From: Trichosphaerium sp. ATCC 40318
Lineage: Eukaryota > Discosea > Flabellinia > Trichosidae
Assembly (NCBI GenBank): GCA_038496445.1
Contig: JALMLS010000064.1
Location: forward strand, 186,001-250,000
Length of the DNA: 64,000 nt
Direction of reading: 5' to 3'
Shown: piece after piece, positions 12,201-25,157 of the stretch
Layout of the letters: every line of letters begins with the position of its first letter
Position numbering within the stretch: position 1 is the stretch's first letter
Program-made: the position numbers and the translations under genes
The notes under the pieces: generated by a model
Seen by the model: the letters and a program-made list of their open reading frames with translations, nothing else
What the model was told of the DNA's origin: nothing
The model's database searches: none

Positions 12201-15200
12201 TTCACTTGGTACGATTACTTCAGCAAAAAGGATAATTACTAACTAGTAGTGAACCTAGGCTTCTGTATGGAATTGTGACAAACAACCATATATGGGCGCA
12301 CAACAAGTTCTTCAATCAGAGTCTTTCGAATTTTTGTCTCTTGTATATAATCTAAGGTACCTCTTTTGAAGTGATGAAGGCACAAGGCTATTTCTTACAA
12401 GTATTAGTAAATACAACAGTGTTAAAGCGTGCCTTGCTGAGCCACATTCGCTGGCTACACTCATTAAAGTACTGAGTTGTGGTATACCCAAAGCTCAGCA
12501 TTTGGTTTTGCGTATAATGCGTAATGTCCTTCCTGCAATGAATAATCCAATGGTGCCATTGAAGCTTGCAGGATTGCATGATGAAACAACAACGGTAAGC
12601 GATATTATCCAAAAGCTTTGAGTATTGCTGACGTATATTTAAGATGTTGTACTGGCTATCTGAAGCGATCGGCACTATTTACAGCTGGGGTTGCTCTGAT
12701 GTTGAGCATCTAGCTCACAATAATAATATCATGTTACTCCTTACAGGCCTTGCATCTGCGCCACTGGTATGGTTGCTGTGAGTTATATGATACTAACTCT
12801 TGCCGTAGGCATGGGTTGAGACACGTATTAGACGCCCTCATGAGCTTCAAGACACCTCACATCCTTTTTATCCGTTTTATGATCCGACTGTCAAGATACC
12901 AACTGGTTGGCAAGCGCGATCTACTGATGTCCGCGTTTCCAACGAAGGGAGAACTCTACTAATACTACAATCCATGTACGTAATTTTTTTAGTTATTTTT
13001 CTTGCTAACACGTGAGTGCAGACGGAACCCAAGAAGGAAGTATATAATTAGGGGTAACGATGTTGTACCAGATTCTATACCATTCTTTTATTTTGAAGTT
13101 AAAATCGATGAGTTTAGCGCTGATAGGTTCGAAAAAACAACCAAAGGTTACAAAGTACTTAATGAACTTTTTTTAGGGAAATTAGAATCGGATTGTGCCC
13201 AACTGATGATAACTTTTATCGTGTTCATGGCAATGACTTTCCTGGTAGCACTCCAGGCAGTTATGGGTTGGGTCGCAGTGGCCGAAAGTATAAGCAGAGT
13301 CTACGAGATGGTGCTGCTTATGCCACTCCTTGGAACAAAGGCGATGTAATAGGTTGCTTTTGGGATAAGAGGAATGGTATTGTTTCCTTTACCCAATGCG
13401 GTCAGTACCTCGGCAAAGCGTTCAGAAATGTTTATGGTAGCTTCTACCCTATGATCGGCATAGCAGGCGCTGGTGTATCTGTAACAGTCAACTATGGTAC
13501 GCGAGAAAGATATTGGTGTTTGGGTTTGTGTTAAATGGTTTTCTTGCAGGACAAGTTCCGTTCAAGTGGAGTTTAGAGACTCCTATATTGAAGCTAAAGA
13601 AGGAAAAGAAGAAGGAAGAGTATGGATTAATGGGTTATAGAGCCTTTGGTCTAGCAGCAGAAATGGTGACATTGGTCCGCTCATTGCTTAGATCAGCGCA
13701 TTGGCAAGAAAAGATTGAACAAGTTGTGGTTTCTTGGATACAGACTTTTGTGCAAGCGTCCAATTCTAACAACAGACCAAATGGCTCTTTCTCTGGTGGA
13801 AGCGATAATATGCTTGGTAATGCTTTTACTGCTTTAGCCATTCTTGGTGGTGACACCGAAGAATACCGCCGAGGACAACGAGTGGAGATTCGTAAGCATT
13901 CAGCAACATATAAGGTATATTTTTATTTCTTTTGGTGTGAACCTGACGTGGTACAAAAAGGATACATTGTACAATACGAATTTGAGAGCGCTGTAGCTAC
14001 TGTCACAATTGACAACCACAAGCTGCCTTCTGTTCTCCCTATATCTTGGTAAGAAGTCTTTTCTTGTGGACATCCCATTTTCTTACAACGTTTAGTTTGA
14101 AGCCTATCCCAGAGATCACGGTGCCCCTCGGCACGTACCAGAGGCTAGGACCACAGTTGATACCATTGCTATTATCTATGATCAAGTTACCAAAGGTCAG
14201 CACGCTATATCGCTTTCAGTTAAAAGCTAGAGCTTTACGGGTGCTGACTTGTATGATGGACCAAAAAGATTGTGTTGCTCGGTTGATATGCAAAGAGCAT
14301 ATGAGTCTATTAATGACACAATCTCTTGCTTCCTTGTCAAGAGACCAAGAAGCTAATTTGGATCAACTTGAACGTATATCAATTCGATTACGCCAAGTGC
14401 TGTATGACCAGTGCTCACCAAAATTCCTTCGACAATTGGACGTCTATATTGGGTCCGATGATGACTTTGGTACTAGCTTTCTTTGTAGTAAATCCTAAAT
14501 GATTACTAACGGTTTTTTCCAAGACGCTGGCATGGTACGATCAGTACCAACCGACACGGAAGATGAAACAGATGACGATGCCGACTTCAGCGAACCTGAT
14601 ATTAAGGTAAGGTCGTCGCGTGAGATACTGCCTGAAGAAATTGCTCCTGTATCTCCTGGACGGGCTCAACGCATCAATGGTCTCGAAATGAAAGTAGGAA
14701 TGCATGTTTTAGTTATGGACAAAGAACCAAAATCTCCAGGTACCTTTCTAACGTCTAATGGACTGGTTGTTTTAACGTTATAAATTAGATTCAAACTGGG
14801 TTTCTAGCATGGATAAGACGATTGGTAGAATAGGCATCATCAGAGAATTAGATCTGCGTGTCAACAGTGTATTACTCAAGTTTTATGACAGAGATACACT
14901 TTCAAGTGAAGCATGGTGGTATACTCCTGGTACGGAATAAGGATTTTGTAGTTTGCTGCATTAACTAAATGGGTTTTTTTTAAGCTGTTCTTGTAAAGCC
15001 AGGATATGCCTTACCTGAGGTCTTTCATGTTCTTGGTACTCCTGAAGGATTAGTTACCTCAACAACAGTCACTCACGTGACTATGCGCAATGAAATTGAT
15101 AAGTCTATCATTTATGCACGCAAAGCAGTACTGAAGCTTATTTCAAATATACCTTCCAATTTACCGCCAACGAGAATATCTGTACAAAGCTTAGGTGGGT

Positions 15201-18200
15201 CTAAAAAACTGACTAACCTTCTCAAAATGGCGTATAATCTAGCTCCTGTAAGAGTCATGTAAGTGATATCGTCATAAGGTTACCTTCTGACCAGTTAAAA
15301 GGAATTTGGCACAGTGGACAACCAGAGAAGAAGTTAAGATACTCCAGGCCAGACTGGAAGCAACACTTCAACAAGGAACGATAGCAGAGTCTCAAAGACG
15401 AGAGAAATCGAAAGAGTATACAAAAGAAGGGTGGTTACAGAAGCAAGGGAAGCTGTTTAAGCAGTGGAAACAACATTGGTTCACAATCTCGGACGGTAAC
15501 AGTACGTCAATAGCTCTCACTGTTCCCACGTATGTAATTACTAACGCTTTGGAATAGTGCAATATTACAAGTCTAAGAACAACAGACAAAAAGCTGAAGG
15601 ATTCATTGCTTTAAGCAATGTTGTTCGTGTTGAGGAAATTGAACAAAAAGCCAAGAAAGGAGAAGAACGTAAAGAGTATATGTTTTCTCTAGCCACAAGT
15701 GATAGAACTATCCTTTTTCAGTGTGGTGTAGAAGCACAAAAGAATGATTGGCTTGCTGTCATACAACATCATGTTCTAAACAAGCCTTTTGCTAAGGTGT
15801 CCAAAAACTCTCTTGCAGCTCGATTAACAGAGAGTTGTATCACTAACCTGATGGAGACTGTGGATGATCAAATACCTTGTCAGACATATGAATATAGATA
15901 CCCTTACCGGGACACTGTTAAACAAAAGGTTAGGATAATGATAGAAAATGCTGATGGGTTACATGTTTTCTTTGATAAAAACTGTAATACAAGGCTTGGT
16001 AAAAACTTATTGAGGATTTATCGAGACGCTGCTTGTGAGAATCTTATTGCTTCTTTCAGTGGCAAAGGACATTTACAATTCACACCACTTATTATTCCTC
16101 ATGTTCATACTATCTGGGTGACCTTTATTCCTGGGCCTGATGACGGTGAAAGAGACAAAGAATGGGGCATTAGGTACAAGCTTCTAACAAATTCTTTTTT
16201 GTTTTTTATCAAGTTTATATTGAAACTGACCTTGATTGTTTAGGTTGTATGTCACACCTATCAGACAGCGTCACCCTGATGCTATGTTATTCAAGCAATT
16301 TAGTTTCGAGTTTGGTTATGCATTAGTAGACTTTTTACTGTCTATTTCTCCTCTTGATATTGCTCCTTTTTACTGCAAGAGACTTGTTGAGGCATTGTTC
16401 TCTCACTTTACAAAAGAGGATCGTGAGGAGCGTATCAAAACACAAGACAGGAGGATAAAGGCTTCAATTGCTTTATCTAGATTACTAAAGCGATGGCATT
16501 TGTTCCCACCTGATCAACGGCCTAATCTTGAGGAAATTGCTAATGTAGTAAAAGATGAAATGCTTTCGTATGTTGTTTCTTCTTCATAAGTTTTTTCCTA
16601 AACTTAAGACATTAATGTTATTTTAGGCTTCACAACTCTGAGAAGAAGGCAGGTGGATATTCACAACAGTGCCAACATGTTTTCGAGTTGATGATCCATA
16701 TGAGTCGCGTACTAACTGGCCGATACATATCCAATACGTCCGCTGTCAAATGTACGTTCATTTTGTTTTGTTTCTTTGTACGTGAGATTGGTGTTTTACT
16801 TTTTATCAGCTACGGACCAAAAGGCGACAACTCAAAAGAGTGACAAGAAAGGAAGAGAGCATAAAAAACGTGGTAGTAAAGGCGGTTTAGCGCCAGGAGA
16901 GCGACGTGATAGGAAGCGAGGAAGTATTGCTGGCCTTGCCTCCAATCTCGCTACCAATATTGCCACTAACCTCACCACTACTGATCGCAATAAAGAACAC
17001 AAGAAGAACTCCAGCCTTGATAGTGATGGCGTTCACTCTGAATCTGATTCTGCAGCAAAAAGCGATGAATCTGCAAAAACACCAAAGTCCAAGAAGCGTG
17101 TTGAGAACGCCAATGGTAAGAAAAAAGCAGAGGAGCAGCAGAAAAAGAAGCAGCTATCTGAAAAGAAGAGGAGAGACCGAAAGAGACGCAAAAAGAGAGT
17201 TAAAAAGCCTATGGATGACACGTGGTTCAAAGAGTCTTGGAATACCATACAGGCTATGGAGCGTTTGTCTTATGGTGAGGATTTCCCTTTGGATTACATT
17301 AAGAAGGCTATCATACATCACTCTGTGGAGCATCACGAAAGTCCTCATCCGTACGTTATGGTGTTCTTATTCAAATCATTCTTCTTTGAATCTTGTTTCT
17401 TTTTATGTTTTTCTTGTGATTTGTTGACATTAGCTTTTAGTTATCCTAGACCTGTCAAGGTATGCGCAAAAGTTCAGATTAAGAACGCTAGAAGCCTTGT
17501 TATTACATTTGATCAAAGGTGTAAGACAGAGCCGTCTGTGGATTACATGATGTTTTCAAAGAAGGGTGAAGGACAGCATGAGCTTGCATACTTCTCTGGT
17601 TCATTTCCAACGGAGGATTTCATTATTCAAGGCGATTACTTTTACTGGTCGTTCATTGCTGGTCCAACTGAAGGTCCTCAACATTGGGGATTCAGGTACG
17701 ATAGTATCAAGCTTTATTTATTGTATTAACACGCTACAGGTTCTCTGTGAAGCCTGTATGGGCAACCGATGAGCCGCAAATCTCAGCCAAAGAAGTGCTA
17801 GCACATATTGGCGTAGAGCACCAGAAGCTTGAATGGACCATATCTCATTATGTACAACTCGTACAGGTACACATAAAAGAGGATTTTTATCATGTTCTGT
17901 TGTGGCTAATAATTCGTTTTGCAGCTCATAAACGAGAGGTGTCAACAAACTGAAATGGCAAGCCATAAGATTGAGATTGTGAATGCATTACAATTAGACA
18001 CATCCAAGTATCCACCACTGTTACTAGGCACAACAAAACGCGCAGTTCAAGGACGTCATATTATATTGAAGTATTTCAACATGAAGCTGAGTGAGGGTAT
18101 GCAAAATCTTTTGTTCTTCTTGCTTGATTTGTAATTTATTCCATTGTAGTCTTGCCATTGATCGACATGTCTATCATGTGGAGTGATGGAAGCATAGCGC

Positions 18201-19754
18201 GTTTGGTCAGTATCCTTAGAGGACTTGTGTTCTATGATGTAAAGATCAACATTCTTGGACAAGCCTTGAAAGCAACTGAGAGCGGTCAAAGGCGACCAAT
18301 GCTCAACCTTGACAGACAAAAGAATCAAGGTAAAAAAATTCAACAACAAACGTTTTAACTTTTTGGCGGTCACTAAATTACTTTCCGATAGACCTACTGT
18401 TCTTACAAGCGTGGAAACACTTGCAATTCATCGATCAAGCGCGATTACGTCAAAAAGATCGTGCTTGGGAGGTTGTATTTAATAATGAAGATGCAAGTGA
18501 TGCTGGCGGTTTGTATCGAGATTCAATCACTTCTTTTTGTCAAGATATACACGATGTTGCATTGGGTCTTTTGATACCTTGTCCCAACGCTAAAGAGCAG
18601 CTAGGGTTCAATCAGGATAAATTTCTGCCGAATCCAGGTACGTTGCTTTGATATACACTATTTCTATGAGCTGACCATGTATCCTCAAGCCGCTGATGAT
18701 CCTGATGCCATATCTCAGTTTGAATTTATTGGAAAGCTCATTGGTATTGCCATACGCACAAAACAAACGCTTGACCTCGCCTTCCCATCACTCATCTGGA
18801 AGTTGTTAACTGATTCTAAACCTGATATGTACGGCTTTCTTATTTATTCTTCTCGAAGTTATTACTAACAGTTTTAACAGCACGGACCTCGAGGCGATTG
18901 ATAAGTGCTTGTTTAGATACATAGAGACTTACACGAATCCTGAGCTTCTTGGATTCTCCAGAGAGAACTTTGAAGAGTTTGTACCAACTATGTTCTCTGT
19001 TCAAAGAACAGGCATGGATGAATTTGTTGCACTTAAACCAAACGGTCTGAAAGAGCGTGTGACGTACGTACCAAAAGAAGAAAGGAAAAAAAGTAACCTC
19101 ACATCTTATTGTAGATGGGAGAACAGGCTCGAGTACCTTGCTTTGCTAGAAGAGTATCGACTACAAGAGTTCAATGTTCAAGTTCAAGCTTTGAAGCGTG
19201 GTATTGATGCTATCATACCTACAGAACTACTCGCATTGTTCACATGGAAGGCAAGCCAATAACACAACTTTACATCTTTTTTTCTAATTTTTTGATGTCA
19301 GGAACTCGAACTGCGTGTTTGCGGTCAACCAGTATTAGATCTTCAGTTGCTCAAGAAAAACACAGTTTACCTGTATGGTGTTGATAAAGCACCACATATT
19401 GCTTACTTCTGGGAAGTCCTGGAAGAGTTTACACCCGAACAACAAAGCATGTTCTTGAGGTTCGTCTGGGGACGTTCCAGGCTACCTACTGCTTTCGAAT
19501 TTGATACAAAGTTCCAATTATTACCTTGGACAGGTCCTCTAGAGAATACAAATGTACATAATAGCTCTGGTGGCCTTGATTACGATCAGTATTTGCCTCT
19601 TGCGAGAACTTGCTTTTTCAGCCTTTCTTTGCCTAATTACAGCAGCAAATTCATTCTTAGAGAAAAACTGCTCTATGCAATTACCACGTGCAAGGAGTTC
19701 AATGATGACGTCGAAGATTTTGTAGATAGCATGAGCATCAGCGGAGCAGGCTAA
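6255..19754 (+). CDS. Giant multidomain HECT E3 ubiquitin ligase (HECTD4/HERC1-like group)
   Basis: This is one long intron-split gene, by my estimate 3,700-3,900 residues. It starts MGNSLNNKKSFDLSPKTLKK. The N-terminal third is helical and propeller-like (IHDSSGLLKVGIG, GSLMFINGKLYYRGG). CUB-like beta modules ending in a WG-aromatic motif appear near 10.3 kb (HDWGYRC), 16.0 kb (EWGIRY) and 17.5 kb (HWGFRF). An acidic linker sits near 11.1 kb. A SPRY/B30.2 domain lies at about 13.0-13.5 kb (VIGCFWDKRNGIVSFTQCGQ). A PH domain lies at 15.4-15.8 kb (EGWLQKQGKLFKQWKQHWFT). A Lys-rich linker sits near 17.0 kb. The HECT domain starts near 18.4 kb and ends LPLARTCFFSLSLPNYSSKF, holding the catalytic Cys in ARTCF and the usual tail. 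It should transfer ubiquitin to unknown substrates. Exon order is continuous and I saw no internal promoter-like gap, but a split into two genes is not excluded. Confidence 0.85.
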
Positions 19755-19996
19755 AAAAAATTTCAAGCTTTAAAAACGGACGCAACAAACATAAAAAGCC
19801 TGTCTCCTTGAGCTCCTTATCCTGGATTTTTCCAAAAAAAGTGTATTATTGTATAAAATTATTGTAGAAGTATTACGTAAACATTTGCCTAATAAATAAA
19901 ATTAATGACAAAACAGCAAATAAAGTAGTTTGATGAGATGTAAGAAAAGTTAACAAACAGGATGGACTTTGTTGTAACATTTGATTTATTGTAAGA
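19755..19996. terminator. Convergent 3' ends
   Basis: About 240 AT-rich bases separate the HECT stop codon from the stop codon of the convergent amidase gene. An AATAAA-like run is present on the plus strand near 19890. Both polyadenylation signals should lie here. Confidence 0.4.
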
Positions 19997-22114
19997 CTAT
20001 TGAGCACAAGGATACTCACAGAATCGCTGGTATGTCTTATACTCTCCGTCTTTAGGCGAAGTGATTATGCTGTAAACAGTTTGAAGATTCAAAGTAGGTT
20101 TCAGAGACAAAACAGCCTTTTTTTCGAAGAGAAGAAAAAGTTAGTAAAATCATGAGCAAAATACCAGCGACAAAAAAAAAACTACCTTGTAAAGGAAATC
20201 AAGTGTCATATCGTCACGACCCATAGCCTTCATATGGATCATACCTGGATCTCTTCTATCATCCCACCAAGGAGCAGGCTCCCAATTATCGTACTAGTAC
20301 AAACATAAGACAAAGAGTGTTTTACAGGCACGTGGAGGAATACATAAAAAAAAAGAGACGCTTACATTTGTTTGCAACAAAAACCAAGTTGTTGGAGCAT
20401 CAAGGCGCATAATATTGGTTGCATTCTTTCTATTACGTGATATAACAGCACCCTCACCTGCAGCAGTACCTGCTACAGTATAGTATACATTTGAGACGAT
20501 AGGGTCGTTAGATAAGCTCTTAACAGCTGAATCAAAGTCCGTTTCGTTGTTCATAACATCTCTGCTCAAGAAAGACACCAGCGATGCGTTTTTTGTCTAA
20601 GGCAGAGGTTAACAATGAACAACTGGATTGTGAAGAAAAACCCCAAAATCCACTTACCTGAAGAGCGAATAAAACATCACGGAACGCATCTGTGATGTTA
20701 TGGTTGAACCTGGTGTTAATAGTGATTGAAAATCCATTTGGCTTCATGCCTTAAAAATCAAGTCAAAAAAAAGGAATATGTTTGAACTCAAAAAGTAAGT
20801 GACACATACCGCTTAGGACTCCAGAATATCCTGCAAAGCTAGTAGTATAATAAACTACTTTACCACCACGTTGGAATTCTCCTTCATATGTCACAGAACG
20901 CCTAAACGAAAATACAAGTAAATAACAGCAAAGTACACCACATCACGATGACAGTTTATGACGTCGTACAATATTTCAGTGAAACTCATCCCAAGAGGGA
21001 AATCCATGTTTCTAGCATGTAGAATTTTTCCGTCACGTGTTTGACCAACAATCGAAGTACATGCAGCGCTTTGAAACAAGAAAATATAAGCCAACAAAAG
21101 CAATAATAAATAATAAAAAAATGTACCCAACTTCATATCCAACATTAATGATACTTAGAAGTCCATATGGGATATCTGCCACAGCTGCACATCCTTTAAT
21201 TTCTTGAGCGTACTCTGAAGGGAAATAGAGGTTATTAAGTCCCTAATTAATCAATTAAAAATCATGTCAACTGGTTATTCGCAAAAGCAAGTCCACGCCT
21301 CTCCAAGGTAATTTACAATTTTTGCAACTTCTTTTCCAAGAATGTTTTCAATAGAGTGTGCCAGGTATTGCATGTTTTCTTTTATGGTTGCATCCCCACA
21401 AACCTCTGCATCTAATCAAACAACCAATTATAAGTTTTTAATACTACACAAGAGGTATGCACGTACATCTCTTCTCAGGAGCGAGATCCAAATCAATGAC
21501 GAACATTGGTACATCCTCTATTGATCACGTGAATAAAACTTGACAAGATGTAGGCCTACCTGTTGTATTCTTTGGCTTTGGGAGCTCTCCAGCGCTACAA
21601 GCCTTCAATTCAATACAAACGCTGTACACTGAATGTTGACTTTCCAAGAGATCCAACTAACCAACTTTTTGTTATTTCTTTGCTGATTTTCGGGCTTTTT
21701 TTTTTTTTTGCGTACAACTGTTCCTAGTTCTCGAGCTAGGAGGTAACAGGAATAGTATTTAAGACCATGTAGAGTAGAACAAACGTCTTTTTCGAAAAGC
21801 TTCTTGAGTTCTGCAATTGTTCGGCCCTCTACGAGCAAAGCTTCCAGTTCGTTAACTGCCACACCGCATAGAGCGCCTGTTAAAAGGGTTAACGCTCATT
21901 AGACGTTTTTCTGAAACAAAAATTACGTACATTCTACTGATAAGCTGGGTTTGGGTTTGTTTGGTAGTTTAATTTGATCAGCCAAAGCTAAAAGGCTTCC
22001 AAATCTCTCTACGGCTATTTCTACCTCTTGTTCGCTATAACGGCTGCCAACACCTGGGAATTGAACGCAAAGCACCGAAACGGCGATAACCGCCAGAATA
22101 AGTACAACGCGCAT
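19997..22114 (-). CDS. Acid ceramidase / NAAA-type N-terminal nucleophile amidase
   Basis: Lysosomal Ntn hydrolases of this family cleave ceramides or N-acylethanolamines after self-cleavage at an internal Cys. The first exon is a signal peptide (MRVVLILAVIAVSVLCVQFP). The alpha region shows AGELPKPKNTT and VPMFVIDLDLAPEKR. The beta chain begins at CTSIVGQTRDGKILHARNMDF, where Cys is the expected nucleophile and Arg and Asp match the active site. Further matches are GGKVVYYTTSFAGYSG, NGFSITINTRF, NVYYTVAGTAAGEGAVISRN and TNYDNWEPAPWWDDRRDPG. The C-terminus is RFCEYPCAQ. At least nine short introns interrupt it. Order and spacing match full-length family members. Substrate preference between ceramide and N-acylethanolamine cannot be read from the sequence. 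Confidence 0.9.
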
Positions 22115-22338
22115 CGTGGGAACAAGTTGTTTGACTTTTCAGATTGTTGCTTAACCCAATCTTTCCAATTAGGCGTTATTTGGCTATAAATGGGTTAAAC
22201 CATTATTTCTACAGGTACATATACCCGTCCAAGGCTAGGGCAGCCGCCAATGTCCAGTCAAATTCGGTAATTACATTTTTTGAACCGGTTCAAAAAAGCA
22301 CGTGTGGATCTGGACTCTAGGGTTTTGAATATCGGAAC

Positions 22339-23528
22339 ATGGGTCACACAGATGGCGTTGAAGTGTTTGCTGATGTACTTGGATGGGGATACTTTGTTTG
22401 TTGGTCTATTACATTCTACCCACAAGCCTGGGTTCTCTATTCGCGAAAAAGGTACAAAGCAACGAAAAAAACAACTTGCCAAACAAAGAAAACATTTTGA
22501 CATTTCATTTTACCTTTTTTGATCGTTTGTTAGCGCCATAGGGTTTAGTTTTGATTTCCTTACGTTTAACCTACAAGGTAAGCCCTTAATTGTAGTGAAA
22601 AGCGCAATTTAAGCGGTTTTTAACAGCCACACCTCAGGTTATGCAGCGTATAGTGTGTTTAACCTTGTACTTTATTTATCTCCCGTTATTCAGCGTCAAT
22701 ATATGAAAGACCAACACTCAGATCATATACCAGTACAAGTACGTATTCGCACTTTAAATCACGTGATTTGTAAAAAAAAGAAAGGTGGGATACTAATCTG
22801 GGTTTGTTTTTCTTTTGCGAAAGATAAACGATATAGTTTTTGCTTTACAAGGCTTGGTTATGAATCTAGTCTATCTTGGATTTGTTATTGCATATGAGAA
22901 AGGTGATCAACGTGTATCAGAGTCTACGTGGTGGATATCGTTAGCAATGTGGTTCAGTGTGGTTGTCGTAAGTACGTCAAAAAAATTAAGTTGTTTTTTA
23001 ACAGGTAAAGTTGTTGTTTGTGCGGGATGGATTATTGATTGGGTATGGGCAGTGCAAGCACTGGGATATGTTAAGATGGTTGTCACATTTGTAAAGTATG
23101 CACCACAGGTAGTAATAGGAATATATCATATGTTGTTTTAGTAACAATTTTAAAGGCGTATTTGAACTACAAAAGAAAATCGACAACTGGATGGTCAATT
23201 CTTGCTATTCTTTTCGACTTTGGTGGTGGCACTCTATCTTTTCTACAAATGTTCACTTTGGCATTTCACAAGAGTACTATTGTTTTAGATACTGTTTTCT
23301 TACACTGAGTTTTTAGATGATTGGTCAGCATTCAAAGGAGGAAATATTGGCAAACTTGGATTGGCTTTGATTAGTATTTTTTTTGATATTATCTTCATGA
23401 TACAACACTACATTTTATACCGTAAACCAAAGCCTAAACCTGTACTATTTACTGTCACTGATGTCAGTAAAAATGTATCAACGAACGGCCTTCTGTCTAC
23501 TCAAAAAACAGAAGAAGGAAGGGTGTAA
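22339..23528 (+). CDS. Cystinosin-like lysosomal cystine/H+ symporter (PQ-loop)
   Basis: Seven-helix PQ-loop transporter that exports cystine from lysosomes. The first PQ motif reads WSITFYPQAWVLYSRKR, followed by GFSFDFLTFNLQG and HTSGYAAYSVFNLVLYLSP. The second reads FVKYAPQAYLNYKRKSTTGW then LFDFGGGTLSFLQMF. The last helix reads FFDIIFMIQHYILYR. These match cystinosin closely. I take MGHTDGVEVFADVLGWGYF as the start. An in-frame TAG lies just upstream, so either this is the true start or an upstream exon ends at that TAG acceptor. If the start is right, the glycosylated lumenal N-terminal domain of animal cystinosins is absent. The tail STQKTEEGRV has no clear GYDQ-type sorting signal. Confidence 0.9.
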
Positions 23529-23596
23529 TTTTAATGATATAAAAAATTAATTGCAAAATAAAGTCAACTTGGTTGAAGTAAACAATCTTGGGTTTA

Positions 23597-24876
23597 TTAA
23601 ATAGCCATGTCTATTTTACTTATGATATTGTCATTATGTGTAAAGTACAGTGCATTGTTATGATACTTCATACCATAAATATCCTCCAATTCGAGTTTTG
23701 ATGATATCTTTATTTCAAAAAGCTGTTCATTTTCGACAAATAAACGAAAGAGTTCACCTCTGCTTGTACCAAAAAATAAGCTTCCTACAACACAAAGTTA
23801 CCTTCACGTGCACTTTGAAAAAAAAGTAGAATATCACGTGATAATTCACGGTTTGTTAAGCACCTTGAACATAGCTTAAAAGGCTTATGTATGATAGTTT
23901 AAATTGATATTTATATACCTCTTTTGTTTTTGCTCTAACGATATAAACGTTGTCATTGTTTGATAAGTATATATTCCCATAACAATCAACTTCAATGCCA
24001 TAAGGATGTTCACATCCATCAATCTTTTCCTCACAGTCTTGTGGTGTATTTGTTTTTGAAAGACTGGGTATAGCATGTATTTCATTTGATGTATCAGTGC
24101 AATACAAGATATGACCTTCAGGAGAGATAGCAACACTTCTAGGCCAACCATTTATATCTTTTTGGAGCAACTTCAATTCTCCTGTTTTAATATCAATGTA
24201 TTTAATACTCTAATGTGTAATCAATAAGCACACCAACTCATCAAGAAATGGAGAATCAAAAGATTTACTGAAAAACAAAGAAAAAAAAAATCACGTGCAT
24301 TATTTGCTCCATCAGCTATGATGATGTTGCCGGTACTGTCAATAGCGACATCATGTGGATAATCTAAGTTCTTTTCTGATGTAAATTCGAATGTATTGAC
24401 AAGACCAGTGTTGATACATAACTTTCTTATTTGATGGTTTGAGTTGTCTGTGATGATTAACTGAAGGGAAAAAAAAAAAAAAGTCAGATGATAGATTTAT
24501 CATATCAAAACAGCCTTTTTGTGCTTTACATACATTGCCTTGATGATCAAAATCTAACCCACGGGCACTATTAAACCGAGCGACGTCAACAGTTCCTTTT
24601 TAGAATAAATTTGTTTAAAGGGCGTTTTTATGAGCTGTACCATCTTCCTTTCCGCTGTTTAAGTCACCTGCTACTCTTTTGATTGTATAAACTGTCGTTA
24701 AACTCTAAAATCCATTAAACGCCGCTATATTAATCCTTAAACGATACTTTGTATAGTCTAGTCGATTTAGCGACAGATTCAAATAAACTACTTGTCAGTA
24801 AAGCAGAAAACAGAGCTGAAGGTGTAGAAATATAGTTTAAGATTTCTAACACCAATTCCACAGGAAGGTAATCCAT
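23597..24876 (-). CDS. F-box protein with NHL/six-bladed propeller repeats
   Basis: Exon 1 starts MDYLPVELVLEILNYISTPS and continues ALFSALLTSSLFESV, a good F-box match (Leu-Pro, then spaced hydrophobics). Later exons encode NHL-type blades: ARFNSARGLDFDHQGN, LIITDNSNHQIRKL, LDYPHDVAIDSTGNIIIADG, GWPRSVAISPEGHILYCTD and HPYGIEVDCYGNIYLSNN. The C-terminus (LEDIYGMKYHNALYFTHNDN) is another blade. I infer a substrate receptor for an SCF ubiquitin ligase in which the propeller binds the target. The splice from exon 1 to exon 2 is not resolved: the best-looking donor gives the wrong phase, so a few residues there are uncertain. The 3' end faces the cystinosin 3' end about 70 bases away. Confidence 0.68.
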
Positions 24877-25157
24877 TTGAGTGAACTGTGCTTGACTGAG
24901 CGCGAAAATACTTTGACGATTTTTTTTTACTGTACTGGTTCATGAAAACACCATCACGTGACTTCCAAAAAAAAAACCCATGTGTAGATATGGATCATGT
25001 GATTCTACATAAAACATATCTTTCTACAAGAGTATGAAGCGAAAAGCAAGTCGTAGTGTACAATAATGAATGCTGTTTGAAGCAGTTTATTTTATGTTTT
25101 AAAACACAACTTGCTCTCTTTTCTTTTCTTTTTTCTTCTCTTCACATCGAAGACATT
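24877..25157. other. Intergenic gap
   Basis: About 280 AT-rich bases with a CACGTG site near 24955. It should hold the promoter of the F-box gene and the 3' end of the ABCG gene. No exon is supported. Confidence 0.4.

Noticed and set aside
17033-17348. Minus-strand open frames in the Lys-rich linker of the HECT gene
   Set aside because: They are shadows of the Lys/Arg-rich coding strand and are Phe/Leu/Ser-rich as expected from its complement.
22258-22503. Minus-strand open frame over the cystinosin 5' region
   Set aside because: It overlaps the first PQ-loop exon in antisense and has no splice or family support.
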